A stretch of DNA of 64,000 nt, from NCBI GenBank assembly GCA_020186115.1, contig WSYJ01000009.1:186001-250000 (forward strand), read 5' to 3'. Source of the stretch: Histomonas meleagridis. Its lineage: Eukaryota; Parabasalia; Tritrichomonadida; Dientamoebidae. The notes beneath the pieces are model-generated. The model was given only the letters and a program-made list of their open reading frames with translations, was not told where the DNA came from and searched no databases. This document shows positions 9,904-20,124 of the stretch, in pieces. Within the stretch, counting starts at the first letter, position 1, and the number at the start of each line of letters is the position of its first letter. A program made the translations under genes and the position numbers.

Positions 9904-10095
9904 ATTAAATAAACCAATTTCATTATTTAACCAATTTGATTATGCAAACAATTTCATTATTTAACTAATTTCATTATTTAACTAATTTCATTATTTAACC
10001 AATTTCATTATTTAACCTATTTGATTATGCAAACAATTTCATTATTTAACCTATTTCATTATTTAAACAATTTCATTATTTAACTAATTTGATTA
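9904..10095. repeat. 17-bp minisatellite, about 11 copies
   Basis: The unit ATTTAACTAATTTCATT is repeated head to tail, with variants ATTTAACC-AATTTGATT and ATGCAAAC-AATTTCATT. The variant block (a GATT-ending unit, then an ATGCAAAC unit, then plain units) appears twice, implying a higher-order duplication. It fills the gap between the convergent M20 peptidase and Rpt2 genes. Confidence 0.85.
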
Positions 10096-10180
10096 CATCA
10101 TTTAGCTCATTACGTAAAATAATATTTCAAAATCGTTCAAATGCTGAGAAAAGAATTGTTTATTCACATAATTCTTTTCA

Positions 10181-11527
10181 TCAGATGTATAGTCCCTCGG
10201 GTATATTTTCCTTTTTCCTATACATCACCTTCTCCTGCGCCTTCTGGAAGTCCGCCTGCGTCACGTGCATTCTTCCCTCTCTAATTGCGAGCATTCCCGC
10301 CTCGGAACATATTGCCTTAATGTCAGCGCCGCTAATTTCTTCTTTTGTCATTGCGAATTCCATCAACGACACGTCTTTCGCCAACTGCATTTTCGCTGTG
10401 TGTATATTAAATATCTTTAGCTTCGTCTTAATGTCAGGTAAAGGAAACTCTATCTTTCTATCAATACGTCCTGGCCGAATCAATGCCGGATCCAAAGTTT
10501 CGATTCTATTCGTCGCCATGATAACTTTAATGTCGCCGCGGTCATCGAATCCATCGAGTTGATTCAACAACTCTAACATAGTACGCTGCACTTCTTTCTC
10601 GCCGGAACTTGACGAGTCATAACGTTTGGTACCAATAGCATCGATTTCATCAATGAAGACAATCGATGGAGCTAACTCATGCGCAGTCTTAAATAACTCA
10701 CGAACTAATTTGGGGCCATCGCCTAAGTATTTTTGGATAAGTTCAGAGCCAACAACACGTAAAAATGTGGCACTAGTACTGTTGGCAACTGCTCGCGCTA
10801 AAAGAGTTTTGCCCGTGCCAGGCGGTCCAAAGAGAATAACACCCTTCGGCGGTCGGATACCAATGTCATCATACATTTCAGGATGCGTTAATGGTAATTC
10901 AACAGCTTCTTTGATTTCAACAATTTGTTCCTCAAGACCACCTATGTCAGCATAGCTTTCTAATGGGGCGTTCTCTACTTTCATTACATCAACTAAGGGA
11001 TTAACATCATCATCTAAAAGACCAACTATCGCTAACACTTTTTCTTGGAGAAGAACAGCTGAACCAATGGCAAGGGCTTTGCGATCAACAAAGGAGGCAA
11101 TGGGAACATAGAAATCTTGCATAGAGCGTGAAACTATGGCATGATCATCATCTATCATTTCTTCTAAGGTACCAACAAGCATGGTTTGACCTCGGATTTC
11201 TTCAAGACGTTTACGTTGATCTTCTTGGGTTTGTTCTCGTGTGGATAAAGCTTCACAATTGTTGATAAATTCTTCTTCCATGGTGAGCCAATCTTTAACA
11301 CGCTCAAGTTTAAGTAACCGAAGCTTACATTTGGAATGTGGGGTGATTGCTGGTAGTTGTGATGCTTTTGATGAACGTTGGATTTTCTGTTTATTTAATG
11401 GATTTGGTCTTCCTTTCTTAATTTCTGCTTGTTTCTTACCATTTCCCTCTTTCTTTTCTTCTTTATTGTCTTCTTGCTTTTCTTCTTCTTTTTCTTCGTT
11501 TTGTTTTTGAACTTGTTCTTCACTCAT
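10181..11527 (-). CDS. RPT2: 26S proteasome regulatory ATPase subunit 4 (Rpt2), 448 aa
   Basis: One of six AAA ATPases in the base of the 19S regulatory particle, which unfold ubiquitinated proteins and open the 20S gate. The order is: a Lys/Glu-rich N-terminal tail (1-50), a coiled coil (about 75-110), an OB domain (about 112-185) and the AAA domain. Walker A GPPGTGKT is at 234-241, Walker B IVFIDEID at 289-296, and the arginine-finger segment [12 protein letters not shown] near 345-360. The protein ends Leu-Tyr-Ile, a hydrophobic-Tyr-X gate-opening tail like the Leu-Tyr-Leu of Rpt2 elsewhere. Subunit identity rests on that tail, the length and the overall similarity to subunit 4. The ATG is at 11525-11527; AACCGTTT at 11537-11544 lies 10-17 bp upstream. 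The stop codon is TGA, so TGA is a normal stop in this genome. Confidence 0.95.
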   Translation of the reverse strand: MSEEQVQKQNEEKEEEKQEDNKEEKKEGNGKKQAEIKKGRPNPLNKQKIQRSSKASQLPAITPHSKCKLRLLKLERVKDWLTMEEEFINNCEALSTREQTQEDQRKRLEEIRGQTMLVGTLEEMIDDDHAIVSRSMQDFYVPIASFVDRKALAIGSAVLLQEKVLAIVGLLDDDVNPLVDVMKVENAPLESYADIGGLEEQIVEIKEAVELPLTHPEMYDDIGIRPPKGVILFGPPGTGKTLLARAVANSTSATFLRVVGSELIQKYLGDGPKLVRELFKTAHELAPSIVFIDEIDAIGTKRYDSSSSGEKEVQRTMLELLNQLDGFDDRGDIKVIMATNRIETLDPALIRPGRIDRKIEFPLPDIKTKLKIFNIHTAKMQLAKDVSLMEFAMTKEEISGADIKAICSEAGMLAIREGRMHVTQADFQKAQEKVMYRKKENIPEGLYI

Positions 11528-11536
11528 TTGTTTGAT

Positions 11537-11544
11537 AACCGTTT
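11537..11544. promoter_or_regulatory. Myb-type AACCGTTT element before RPT2
   Basis: One of a recurring set of AAC(C)GTT elements found close to start codons in this window; see the finding on the shared promoter motif. It is 10-17 bp before the RPT2 ATG, one of the closest such sites here. Confidence 0.4.
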
Positions 11545-11981
11545 ATTAGTTGGTCAAGTTTTGACATGTGATATGAACAAATTGTTCTGTAGAAAAAATT
11601 TCTTCAGAAAAAAAATTATAAATCACATAATTTTTTGGTTTTATATTTAATATAAAAATGTATTTTATTATCGTTTTAGTGTGCTGTGGGTAATATTATA
11701 ATATTAAGAGTAATACGAAATTAAATTCAAATTTAGAATAAAAAATCATTTTTAAACTTTAATTAATTGCTTACCATCATATTGTCTTTAGATTTATCAT
11801 ATACATTTATTTTATTTGCTCTTTGATTACTGAAAATTTAATAATTCATTCCCCGAAATTTGGAAAACCGTTTTATTCTGAACGTTATTAATCCTCTCTC
11901 TCAAAAAAATCAAATAAAGTATAGAAAACTATGGTTTAGAGAACACTTGAAAGTCCTTGTTTTTAATGTATTAAGAATCAC
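11545..11981. other. Intergenic AT-rich spacer
   Basis: No gene is seen between RPT2 and the CTU2-like gene (both minus strand). Confidence 0.55.
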
Positions 11982-12671
11982 TTACTCCCCAGCCCCGATA
12001 TACTTTGGCTCAATACAAAACTGTGATTTGAAAAAATTAAGTTTTAGTTTTGAAGATTCCATTTTCAACATGTCAATAGCTTCATTTGCAATTTTCATAA
12101 ATGGATCTTCTTTGACTGTTATACCTGTTGGCATGTTAGGAAATCCTTTTTGTTGAGCAAATAAATTAATTTCATTATTATTTAAATAGCAAAAAGGTCT
12201 TACAAAATAAAGACCTTTCTTGGGCATTTCTACTACTGAGTTGCATTCGAGTTTCCCACTGCACATATTTGTTAACAAAACAGCATTTAAAAAGTCTAAA
12301 TTATCAACAAAAGCAATTTTGTTAAATCCAAACTCCTCTACTACATCAATTAACATCTGGTTATATTCAATCCTATTGGGTAATTGATCAATTTTTTTGA
12401 ATATGATTTTTGTTTTTAATTTATTACAAAATTGTGATAAATATCTGTATGTTTCTGAATTAACATTTTCTGTTTGATAAATGTGTATAGCTGTGATCTG
12501 GAATTGATTAGTTTCCTTGGTATTCTTGAAACTTAACCAATGTAACAAACATTGACTTAAATAATCACAATCTAGAGGTACTAGAAAACTATCTGTGCCA
12601 TCGTTTTTAATAATTTGGAAATCTTTACACGCTTGCTCAAATAACCTTGAAATTCTTTTGGCGATCTTCAT
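11982..12671 (-). CDS. Degenerate PP-loop protein, CTU2/NCS2-like tRNA thiolation subunit, 229 aa
   Basis: The overall pattern matches the N-type ATP pyrophosphatase fold of tRNA thiolases (TtcA, CTU1, CTU2). An N-terminal strand/loop/helix sits at the place of the PP-loop, a D-N-x-D-F-L-N-A-V-L segment matches the L-D-D-x-A-E helix region, and an R-P-F-x-x-x-x-x-x-E-I segment matches the conserved R-P-L....E-I motif. The usual SGGKDS nucleotide loop is replaced by N-D-G-T-D-S. That points to the non-catalytic partner CTU2/NCS2, which pairs with CTU1 to 2-thiolate wobble uridine in cytosolic tRNAs. The protein is shorter than typical CTU2 and lacks its terminal cysteine motifs. The ATG chosen (12669-12671) is the first in frame; only a GTG lies further upstream. 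Alternative: a diverged TtcA-like protein. Confidence 0.5.
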   Translation of the reverse strand: MKIAKRISRLFEQACKDFQIIKNDGTDSFLVPLDCDYLSQCLLHWLSFKNTKETNQFQITAIHIYQTENVNSETYRYLSQFCNKLKTKIIFKKIDQLPNRIEYNQMLIDVVEEFGFNKIAFVDNLDFLNAVLLTNMCSGKLECNSVVEMPKKGLYFVRPFCYLNNNEINLFAQQKGFPNMPTGITVKEDPFMKIANEAIDMLKMESSKLKLNFFKSQFCIEPKYIGAGE

Positions 12672-12874
12672 TTGAGATTTGAAAAAACCCACACGTACAA
12701 AAGTGTTATAAAATTAATTGAATCGTTATAAAATCATTTTGAAATGATTTTATTGTCATAAAATCAAAACAAAATCAGGCTACTTTCAATTCATAACCGC
12801 AATTGTAAAAACTGTTTACAACAATCTGCCACAATGTTTGGCTAAACAACAAAAAAAAGATTTAAATTTATTTA

Positions 12875-13561
12875 TTACCGATTTATAGAATGTACCAGAT
12901 GCCTGCAAGAACGAAAAATGGCATTAGTGATGAAAATTGATGGTATTGAATAAAGAAATGTTTTTGCTTGAAGTTTTGCTTGAATACCATATTTAGCATG
13001 AAAAACAGGATAACCAAAAACATGAGCTCCCAAATTGGCACTAATCAAAGATAGTGTTGAACGGATATATTTTCCACCAATTTTATTAGGAGGTGGTAAA
13101 AACATATCTGAAACGCCATTCATAAGGTTGAAGCCAACTTGTGGAAGTACATTATCTTCAACTTCATCAAAATAACCTTTAAATGAAAATTTTCCCATGT
13201 TTAAATAATTGTTAATAGGAACTTCAATAACTTTTCCTACACATGTCGATAAAACTGCCATGGAACAAGTCCATGGAATCCATTTTTTGAATGACGTTAG
13301 ATCTGGTTGAATCAATCCACATGCAATTCCGTCTACTAAATTAAACGACGATAATTCAACACCTGATTTAGTCATTGATAATAAAGTTTTTGGTACACTA
13401 AAATTACTTTTTTCTTGGCTAAAATGTCTAGCTAAAAAAGATTCAAGACCTCCATGAATTGAACCTGAAACAAATATTTCAGATGATTCTTTTATGGCTG
13501 CTATGATGTCTTTTCTTTGCTGCTCATTAAGTTGTAATTTGCTTTTTTCTTTTTGCTTCAT
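12875..13561 (-). CDS. Hypothetical protein with hydrophobic helices, 228 aa
   Basis: An intact frame from ATG (13559-13561) to TAA. The N-terminus is Lys/Gln-rich (first about 25 residues). Several moderately hydrophobic, glycine- and proline-containing helices follow (about residues 75-110, 125-150 and 170-215) that could be membrane-embedded, and the C-terminus is basic. I recognise no domain or catalytic motif. A carrier-like or organelle membrane protein is possible but unproven. It is divergently arranged with the hydrolase gene at 13612; only 50 bp separate the two ATGs, so they must share a promoter region. Confidence 0.65.
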   Translation of the reverse strand: MKQKEKSKLQLNEQQRKDIIAAIKESSEIFVSGSIHGGLESFLARHFSQEKSNFSVPKTLLSMTKSGVELSSFNLVDGIACGLIQPDLTSFKKWIPWTCSMAVLSTCVGKVIEVPINNYLNMGKFSFKGYFDEVEDNVLPQVGFNLMNGVSDMFLPPPNKIGGKYIRSTLSLISANLGAHVFGYPVFHAKYGIQAKLQAKTFLYSIPSIFITNAIFRSCRHLVHSINR

Positions 13562-13611
13562 CTGGTGTAAATACAATCGACCAAATTATAATTCAAATCC
13601 CACATGGGAAA

Positions 13612-14190
13612 ATGAGCAGCAAAAAATTATTTTTCCTTACTCATGGTGTTGGTGGGAATTCAAACGGATGTTTTTTCCCATCACTTAAATCTTTTCTTGA
13701 AGGAAAGTCAATTAAAGTTATTGCTCCTTCATATCCAAATTCTCCAGATCCAATTTTCGATGAATGGAAAGAAGTTTTCCTGAATAAAATTAAAGAGGAA
13801 TGGAAAGGTGAAGATATATATTTACTTGGTCATTCACTTGGCGGTTATTTCACATTAAGACTTTTGGGAGAATGTTTTGACCATGAATGGACGAAACATC
13901 TAAAAGGTGTTGTTTTAGTAGCACCAACATCAACGAAAAGACCTGAAAGACGCAGATTTTATTCAGAAGAAATTAAGTGGGAAAATATTTTGAAATTAAC
14001 CTTCAAATTAATTCTTCTTTATTCTAACAATGATGAAAAAGTTGCTCCTGAGCACTCTCAGTATGTCATTGAAAAGCTTTCATCTATGGATGGATTTGAA
14101 TTCAGACAACCAGTTAATCGAAATCATTTCATCTCACCCGACGAACCTGATGTGATTGATGCAGTGAATTCACTAATTGAGGCTAAGTAA
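13612..14190 (+). CDS. RBBP9/YdeN-like serine hydrolase (alpha/beta hydrolase), 192 aa
   Basis: A compact alpha/beta hydrolase of about the RBBP9/YdeN length. The nucleophile elbow is G-H-S75-L-G-G. The expected acid is Asp141 in L-L-Y-S-N-N-D-E, and the histidine is His172 in R-N-H-F. The N-terminal strand F-F-L-T-H-G-V-G-G gives the oxyanion-hole loop. There is no lid domain and no signal peptide, so it is probably cytosolic. The family hydrolyses small esters or amides; the true substrate is not predictable. The ATG at 13612 is used; an ATG eight bases upstream is in another frame and ends at once. Confidence 0.85.
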   Translation: MSSKKLFFLTHGVGGNSNGCFFPSLKSFLEGKSIKVIAPSYPNSPDPIFDEWKEVFLNKIKEEWKGEDIYLLGHSLGGYFTLRLLGECFDHEWTKHLKGVVLVAPTSTKRPERRRFYSEEIKWENILKLTFKLILLYSNNDEKVAPEHSQYVIEKLSSMDGFEFRQPVNRNHFISPDEPDVIDAVNSLIEAK

Positions 14191-14238
14191 ACAATTATTT
14201 TCATTTAACTAATAATTTTTCTTAAAATTTTAAAACAA

Positions 14239-14788
14239 GTGTATATGCAGAATGATTGGGAACTTCATAAGAAATTTATTAAAGAAGGAGCTAATCCAAA
14301 AGAAATTGCAAAAATCATTCGAAATGATGAAATAGAAAAACTTCAAGCAATACCAACACAAATAATTTTGATTTTAATAAAAAAATTCCATCAATTTATG
14401 AAATATGTTCATTTATTAATCAAGAAAATGTTTCATTAATTGATTATGCAGCATTTTTTTCTGCTGTTAAATGTTTTAAATATTTACTTATGAACAATGC
14501 AAAAGTAAATAATACAGGTAAATACGCAATTGCAGATGGAAACAAAGTAGAAGATATCACTCAACATTTGAAGATCCATATGAAGCTGCAATAGAATTTC
14601 ATCGATATGATATCTTTAAATATCATTATGAAAACAAAGTAGAAGAAATACGACCAAAGTCAATGCTCCAAACGCCTGGAATTTAATCTTATGATTTTAT
14701 AAGTTTTTGTTTTAAAATAGATAGTTATGAAATTTCAGTGTTTTTAAAAGAAAAAGGAATTAATATTATTAAAATTCAACATATATAA
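14239..14788 (+). pseudogene. Truncated, frameshifted DUF3447 gene fragment
   Basis: Three reading frames in turn encode pieces that match the DUF3447 protein at 51.4 kb: D-W-x-L-H-K-x-x-I-K-E-G-x-N-P, then E-N-V-S-L-I-D-Y-A-A-F-F, then A-I-E-F-H-R-x-D-I-F-x-Y. The N-terminal 160 or so residues and the whole ankyrin tail are missing, and there are at least two frameshifts plus stops. DUF3447 is a structural region of unknown function that precedes ankyrin repeats in large trichomonad families. This copy cannot make a full protein. Confidence 0.75.
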
Positions 14789-15019
14789 ATTTAATTGGTT
14801 GGTTTTAACTTAAAAAATCTTCATTGTAAATTCATTAAAATTTTCATTTTATTGTTAAGGTATAAATCATCTGTTAGCAAATATAAATAACATTTACAAC
14901 TTAATTAGAATTTTTTTCTTTAGGTTTTTCGTCTAAGAAAAAATTAAATTTTGTCATGATAAAAAATATTTATTAAAAATTAAAAATTGCATTACCTACA
15001 AATGCTAATTCAATAAAAA
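14789..15019. other. AT-rich spacer
   Basis: No gene is seen. This lies between the DUF3447 relic and the 3' end of the BspA-like pseudogene on the other strand. Confidence 0.5.
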
Positions 15020-17624
15020 TTATATTTTAACGAATCCTTTATCTAAGAAATCTGTTCCAAACGGGTCTTCTTCGATATGTGAAGTTTGTACACCAGAAAA
15101 ATCGGTTATTGTTTCTGGCTCTTCATTCGTAGCATTATTCATTTTACTTTTGTCCTCTTGAGTTTTTTCATATTCATATAAAATCGATGACGAACTTTTA
15201 TCTTTAGCATGTTTAACAACACAACCAAGAGTACCAATAATTATTAAAACTATAACAATTGAACCACAAATGATTCCTATTAATAATTCTAATGAAATTT
15301 TATTATTATTTGAATCATAATTATCATTTAAATAAAAAACATTAAAGAAATCTGAATAATAACTATAGAATGTGGTGTATGTAATAACTTTATAATCATA
15401 AAATACAAATAACGAAACAAAATGTGTGTATGTGGTAACGCTAAAAGAAATTGTATCTGAATTAGTTAAATATGAATACGAAATTATTGTTTGTGTGAAA
15501 ATCATATCATAAATTAATGTTTGGGAATAACTTTGACTTATAGTAACACCATCAGAAATATTATGTGATGATATTTGAGCATGAGTAAAAGCATCTGAAG
15601 AAGTGAATGTACTTGTCGCAGGAAATGTATGTGTTGGATCAAATGTCATCGACGGATAAAACGTAGATGATGGATCAAATGTAGATGTTGGAGAATATGT
15701 ATTTGACCCTGTAAATTTTACTGTTGGTGGAGGGAACATCCTTCTACTGATGAAGTAAAAATACTTAAATGACCGAATTTATTATTTTGATATCCGTTTG
15801 TCACCAGAACATTTGGTGATGCTGAAAAAACATGTTCTCCGCCAAATGTTGGTGAAGTTTCTCCATAAAAATAAATACAATTAAGGCTAATGCATCGATA
15901 AAATGCGTAATCACCAATAAAATTTACATTTTCTCCAATGGAAATTGATTCCAATGCAGAACATTCATAAAACGTTTCATCTCCAATTGATTCTACATGG
16001 ATTGGAATTATTATATATTGTAATTGATCACAGTCATAAAACGCTTCATCTCCAATTGATTCTACTTTAGCAATATCAACATTTGTTAATTTAGAACTTT
16101 CAAATGCTTTTGGACCAATTGATGTAATAAATTCAGGAATGTAATAGGTTTTATCTGTTTTTGCAATTAAGAAATTATGGAATAATTTATGATATCACAA
16201 AGAACGCCATCATATGAAAAATATTTATTTTCATTACCTATTATTACATTAATATATGAAAGATTATTACAAACAGCAAAAGGATTATCACCAATATATT
16301 CTACTGAACTTGGAATTTCTATAGAATTTATACCATGACAATAATAAAATGCTTCTGTTCCAATTGATTTAAGTGTTGAAGGAAATGTTAATTCAGATAT
16401 ATGATAATTCCCTTGAAATGCTTTATCTTCAATTGATAAAACTGTTTCAGGAAATACAAATGATCCATTTTCAATTCCTGCTGGATAACATATAATTTTC
16501 GTTATTTCATGATCATAAAGAACCCCATTTAATGAGAAAAAATTAGTATTATCTTCAGAAACATTAATATATTGAAGACCTTTACATGAGCAAAATGGAT
16601 TAACTCCAATATTAGTTACGGATGATGTAATTGTAACATTATACAATGAATCGCAATAATAAAATGCTAAATAATCAATTGTTGTCACACCTTTACCAAA
16701 TGTTAATGATTCCAATTTTTCACATGAATCAAATGCACGAATTCCAATAATTTTAACTGAGTCAGGAATCATAATGCTTACAAATGAAGAGCAACGTGCA
16801 AATAAATAATTTTCAAGTTTTTCTATTTTATCAAATGGAATTAATGTTAAATTATAGCAATATGCAAATGCGTATGTTCCAATTGAAGTAACTGAGCTTG
16901 AAATATTGATATTCTTTCATGAAGTACAATATTGGAATGCAGAATTTCCAATGGATGTTAATGTATCTGGAAATGTAATATTATCTAATTTACTACAATA
17001 TGAAAATGCATTATTAGAAATTGATCCCAAGCTAGAACCAAATATAACATTAGCTAAGTTTAAGCAGCTGTCAAAAGCATAAATTCCAATTGAAGTACAT
17101 GCTTCGATTTCAACAATGCTTAATAAAGGCCATTCATCAAAAGCAAAGCTGGGGATGCTGGCTATTTGATCTGAAATTACAACATATTGAGTCAGACTCA
17201 TGTAGTTGTCGCTATTGTCCTCATTTGATTCGATATTAAGTTTCCCAGATGTTTCATCAAAAGATTGAAAAGAATACTCAACCAAAAAAAGAAACATGAC
17301 AAAATGAGAATTCTTACTTCCACTTAATGTGATGCCAATTTTAAGATGTTTGGTTAAAAAATATATGATTATGGAGATAGTTAGAATTAAAAATAAAATC
17401 GTGTAATTAATGAATTTGGTTTCAAATATGCCTGCAATGCTAGTGCGTTTTGGTGCTTCAATATTCCATGGATTAAGAGTATCTGAAAAACTATTCATTA
17501 TTGGAGTTTTGTTATTTTTAATAGGGAAATACTGAAAATGCACTTTTGGTGCCTGCAAACATTTGTCTCTTAGATAGTTTTGAAGTGAATTTCTTGAGAA
17601 AAGAAGTAAGAACTTGAAAATCAT
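15020..17624 (-). pseudogene. BspA-like leucine-rich-repeat surface protein, interrupted by one stop and two frameshifts
   Basis: BspA-like proteins are type I membrane surface proteins implicated in adhesion. The reading begins at ATG 17622-17624 with a hydrophobic segment, then TpLRR units of the I-P-x-S-V-x-S-I-G-x-x-A-F-x-x-C type run to about 15740. A Ser/Thr/Phe/Pro-rich repeat (T-F-D-P-S-S-T-F-Y-P and variants) follows, then one strong transmembrane helix (about 15210-15290), then an acidic cytoplasmic tail ending F-V-K-I. Breaks: an in-frame TGA at 16917-16919 with the frame unchanged after it, a frameshift near 16170-16200, and another near 15720-15745. All parts of the protein are still present, so the damage looks recent. 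AACGGTTA (17681-17688) lies about 60 bp before the ATG. Confidence 0.85.
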
Positions 17625-18044
17625 AAATTTTACAAAACTATGATTTTTATTAGAATTTTTCTATATGCATTCAAAGTCAAAACGGTTATTTATTAAAAAG
17701 TAGTACGATGGACCCAAATCAGGCGCAGGTGAAGTGAGACATCGGTCCAACGAACTTAGATCTCGATGCATATCTCAACAGAAACAATAACAAGTATTCG
17801 AGACTGAATCTACGGTAGCTATTTCACCTATGAATAAGACTATGTGCGGTGATAAATGTTATGATATTCCAGTATGTCCGGAAAATGCCAATTACTCAGA
17901 GGCTTTGTGAACTTCGCAACATACATAACAGTATAGCGAATCATATTTGGTTTGTATTTATTGAGATCAGTGTATTTACTGGGATGAAGTTCTTCCTCAT
18001 TCCAGCAACACTTTGAATTCACTTTTTGATAAATTGAGTGACTT
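17625..18044. other. Spacer with a less AT-rich stretch, possible unrecognised gene relic
   Basis: From about 17705 to 18030 the DNA is clearly less AT-rich than the surrounding spacer. The plus strand reads M-D-P-N-Q from an ATG at 17708 but meets TGA after nine codons and again later. The minus strand has a 77-codon open stretch (17840-18073) without a domain. It may be a decayed gene; I cannot name it. Confidence 0.3.
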
Positions 18045-18065
18045 ATGATCGTTTCTATAATTTTT

Positions 18066-20124
18066 ATGGACATTCCTCCTCCACCTCCTCCACCAAGTCC
18101 ATCAGTTTTGCAACTCGTTCCTGATGAAGCTCTTGCAATTGAAAAGTTGTTTTTAGAATTAAATGAAAATAATCTCGAATTAATTTTTCAGAAAGTTTCA
18201 AAAGTATTAGAAGTTCAGCCAAGTTGTCCTTTACTCTATGAATTTTATATTACTCAGTGTATTTATATGGCTTATTTTACGCAAAATAAAGATGCAAAAT
18301 TATACATTTCATTTTTAAACTTGTTATTAAATACAAAAAATTTAAGTTTTTCAAAACTACTTAAGGTATTAACCATTTATCTTTACATAAAAAATACAAG
18401 TGAATCAGAATGTCTTCTTAACGAAATGAACGACCATAAAATGATACCTTCAAATCTTTATTATTATTTAAAAAAAATTATAAATAAAGAAGACAAAGAA
18501 AATCAGAAAGAAAATCATATATTGGAGATTCTTCGAAATGATAATTTAGAAGAATTACAAGAAATGTCAACGCAAAATAAATTTGACTTCAATCAAACAA
18601 TTGAACCATCACCTTATGAAAAACATTCATTTGTTAATCATAAAAAATGTTTCATTAATTGATTTTTGTGCATTTTATAAGTCAATTAAATGTTTTAAGT
18701 TTTTATTAATTAATGGATCAAATGTTAAAAATACATTAAAATATGCGATTGCAGGCGGAAATTTAGAAATTATTCATTTATGCATACAAAATAATTCGAC
18801 TATTAGCTATGTATTAGAAACAGCAATTCAATTTCATCGAAATGACGTTTTTTATTATTTTTATGATGAAAGAAATCAAAAATTTGAAGAAAGAAAAAAC
18901 TTAATCTTTAACAAAGATATAAATGAATTAGGAATACAATGCTTAAAACACATTAATTATGAAATTTTATCTTTTTTAGAGAAAGAAGGTTTATCAAAAT
19001 TAAATCTTTCACTCCAAGCTGGTGCATTAAGTTTGCATAATCTTCCATTTATACATATATTTTATGAAGGAAAAATGATTAAAAAAGAACTTTTTTCCCA
19101 ATTTCTTGGATATGGAAACCCTATGGTAGTGAAATGGCTCATCAAACAAAAAGGAATTAAGATTGAGAATGACGATGTTAAATTACATAATTCTATGTGA
19201 TAAATATTTATTTAAAATTTCATTAATTTTTTTGAAAAAGCATTTTTATGGGCATCAAAGTATAATCATGAACAATTAATTAAGTACTTTTTAAAACATG
19301 GAATTGATATTAATGTTAAAGATATTTATTTGTTTTGTTTAATATTTATTTTAATAATTTTATATTTCAAAATAATATTTGGAAATTATTTAATACAGCA
19401 CTTATGAATGCATCTTATAATGGTCATATAGAAATAGTTAAATTACTTCTTGAACAAGAAGGAATTGATATTAATGCTAAAGATAATATTTATTTTTATT
19501 ATTTCATATTTCAAAATAATATTTGGAAATTATTTAAATTAATTGAAACAGCACTTATGAAAGCATTTTTTTTTGGTCATACAGAAATAGTTAAATTACT
19601 TCTTGAACAATAAGGAATTGATATTAATATCAAAAATATTTATTTGTTTTATTTGATGTTTATTTTAATAATTTGATATTTCAAAATAATATTTGGAAAT
19701 TATTTAAATTAATTGAAACAGCACTTATGAAAGCATCTTTTTATGGTCAGATAGAAATAGTTAAATTACTTCTTGAACAAGAAGGAATTGATATAAATGC
19801 AAAAGATATTTATTTGTTTTATTTAATATTTATTTTAATAATTTCTTATTTCAAAATAACATTTGGAAATTATTTAAATTATTTGAAACAGCACTTATGA
19901 ATGCATCTTATCATGGTCATACAGAAATAGTTAAATTACTTCTTGAACAAGAAGGAATTGATATTAATGCTAAAAATAATATTTATTTTAATAATTTGAT
20001 ATTTCAAAATAATATTTGGAAATTATTTAAATTATTTAATACAGCACTTATGTTTGCATCTTGGAAAGGTCATACAGAAATAGTTAAATTACTACGTGAA
20101 TACAAAGGAAATGATATTAAATAA
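18066..20124 (+). pseudogene. DUF3447-ankyrin protein gene with frameshift and out-of-phase ankyrin units
   Basis: The N-terminus is M-D-I followed by a proline run (seven P), then the DUF3447 helical region, best read from ATG 18066 (another ATG lies at 18045). At 18640-18650 an A6 run shifts the frame: five A's would keep N-V-S-L-I-D-F in phase, and the paralogue at 52.07 kb has the in-phase form. The second frame continues to TGA at about 19198. A short spacer follows, then ankyrin segments starting near 19236, 19395, 19548, 19718, 19888 and 20041. The spacers are 63 or 80 bp long. The unit at 19548 has an internal TAA. A TAA at 20122-20124 ends the last unit. This is the same layout as at 1-1.66 kb and 51.4-53.4 kb. 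A functional product would need several corrections. Confidence 0.75.
19395..20121 (+). repeat. Ankyrin tandem repeat with 153/170-bp units
   Basis: Units begin at 19395, 19548, 19718, 19888 and 20041 with spacings of 153, 170, 170 and 153 bp. Units 153 bp apart stay in one frame; units 170 bp apart do not. Sequence identity to the array at 1-1.66 kb is very high by eye, including in the spacers. Confidence 0.85.

Noticed and set aside
10089-10955. Plus-strand frames opposite RPT2
   Set aside because: Antisense shadows of a strongly conserved gene.
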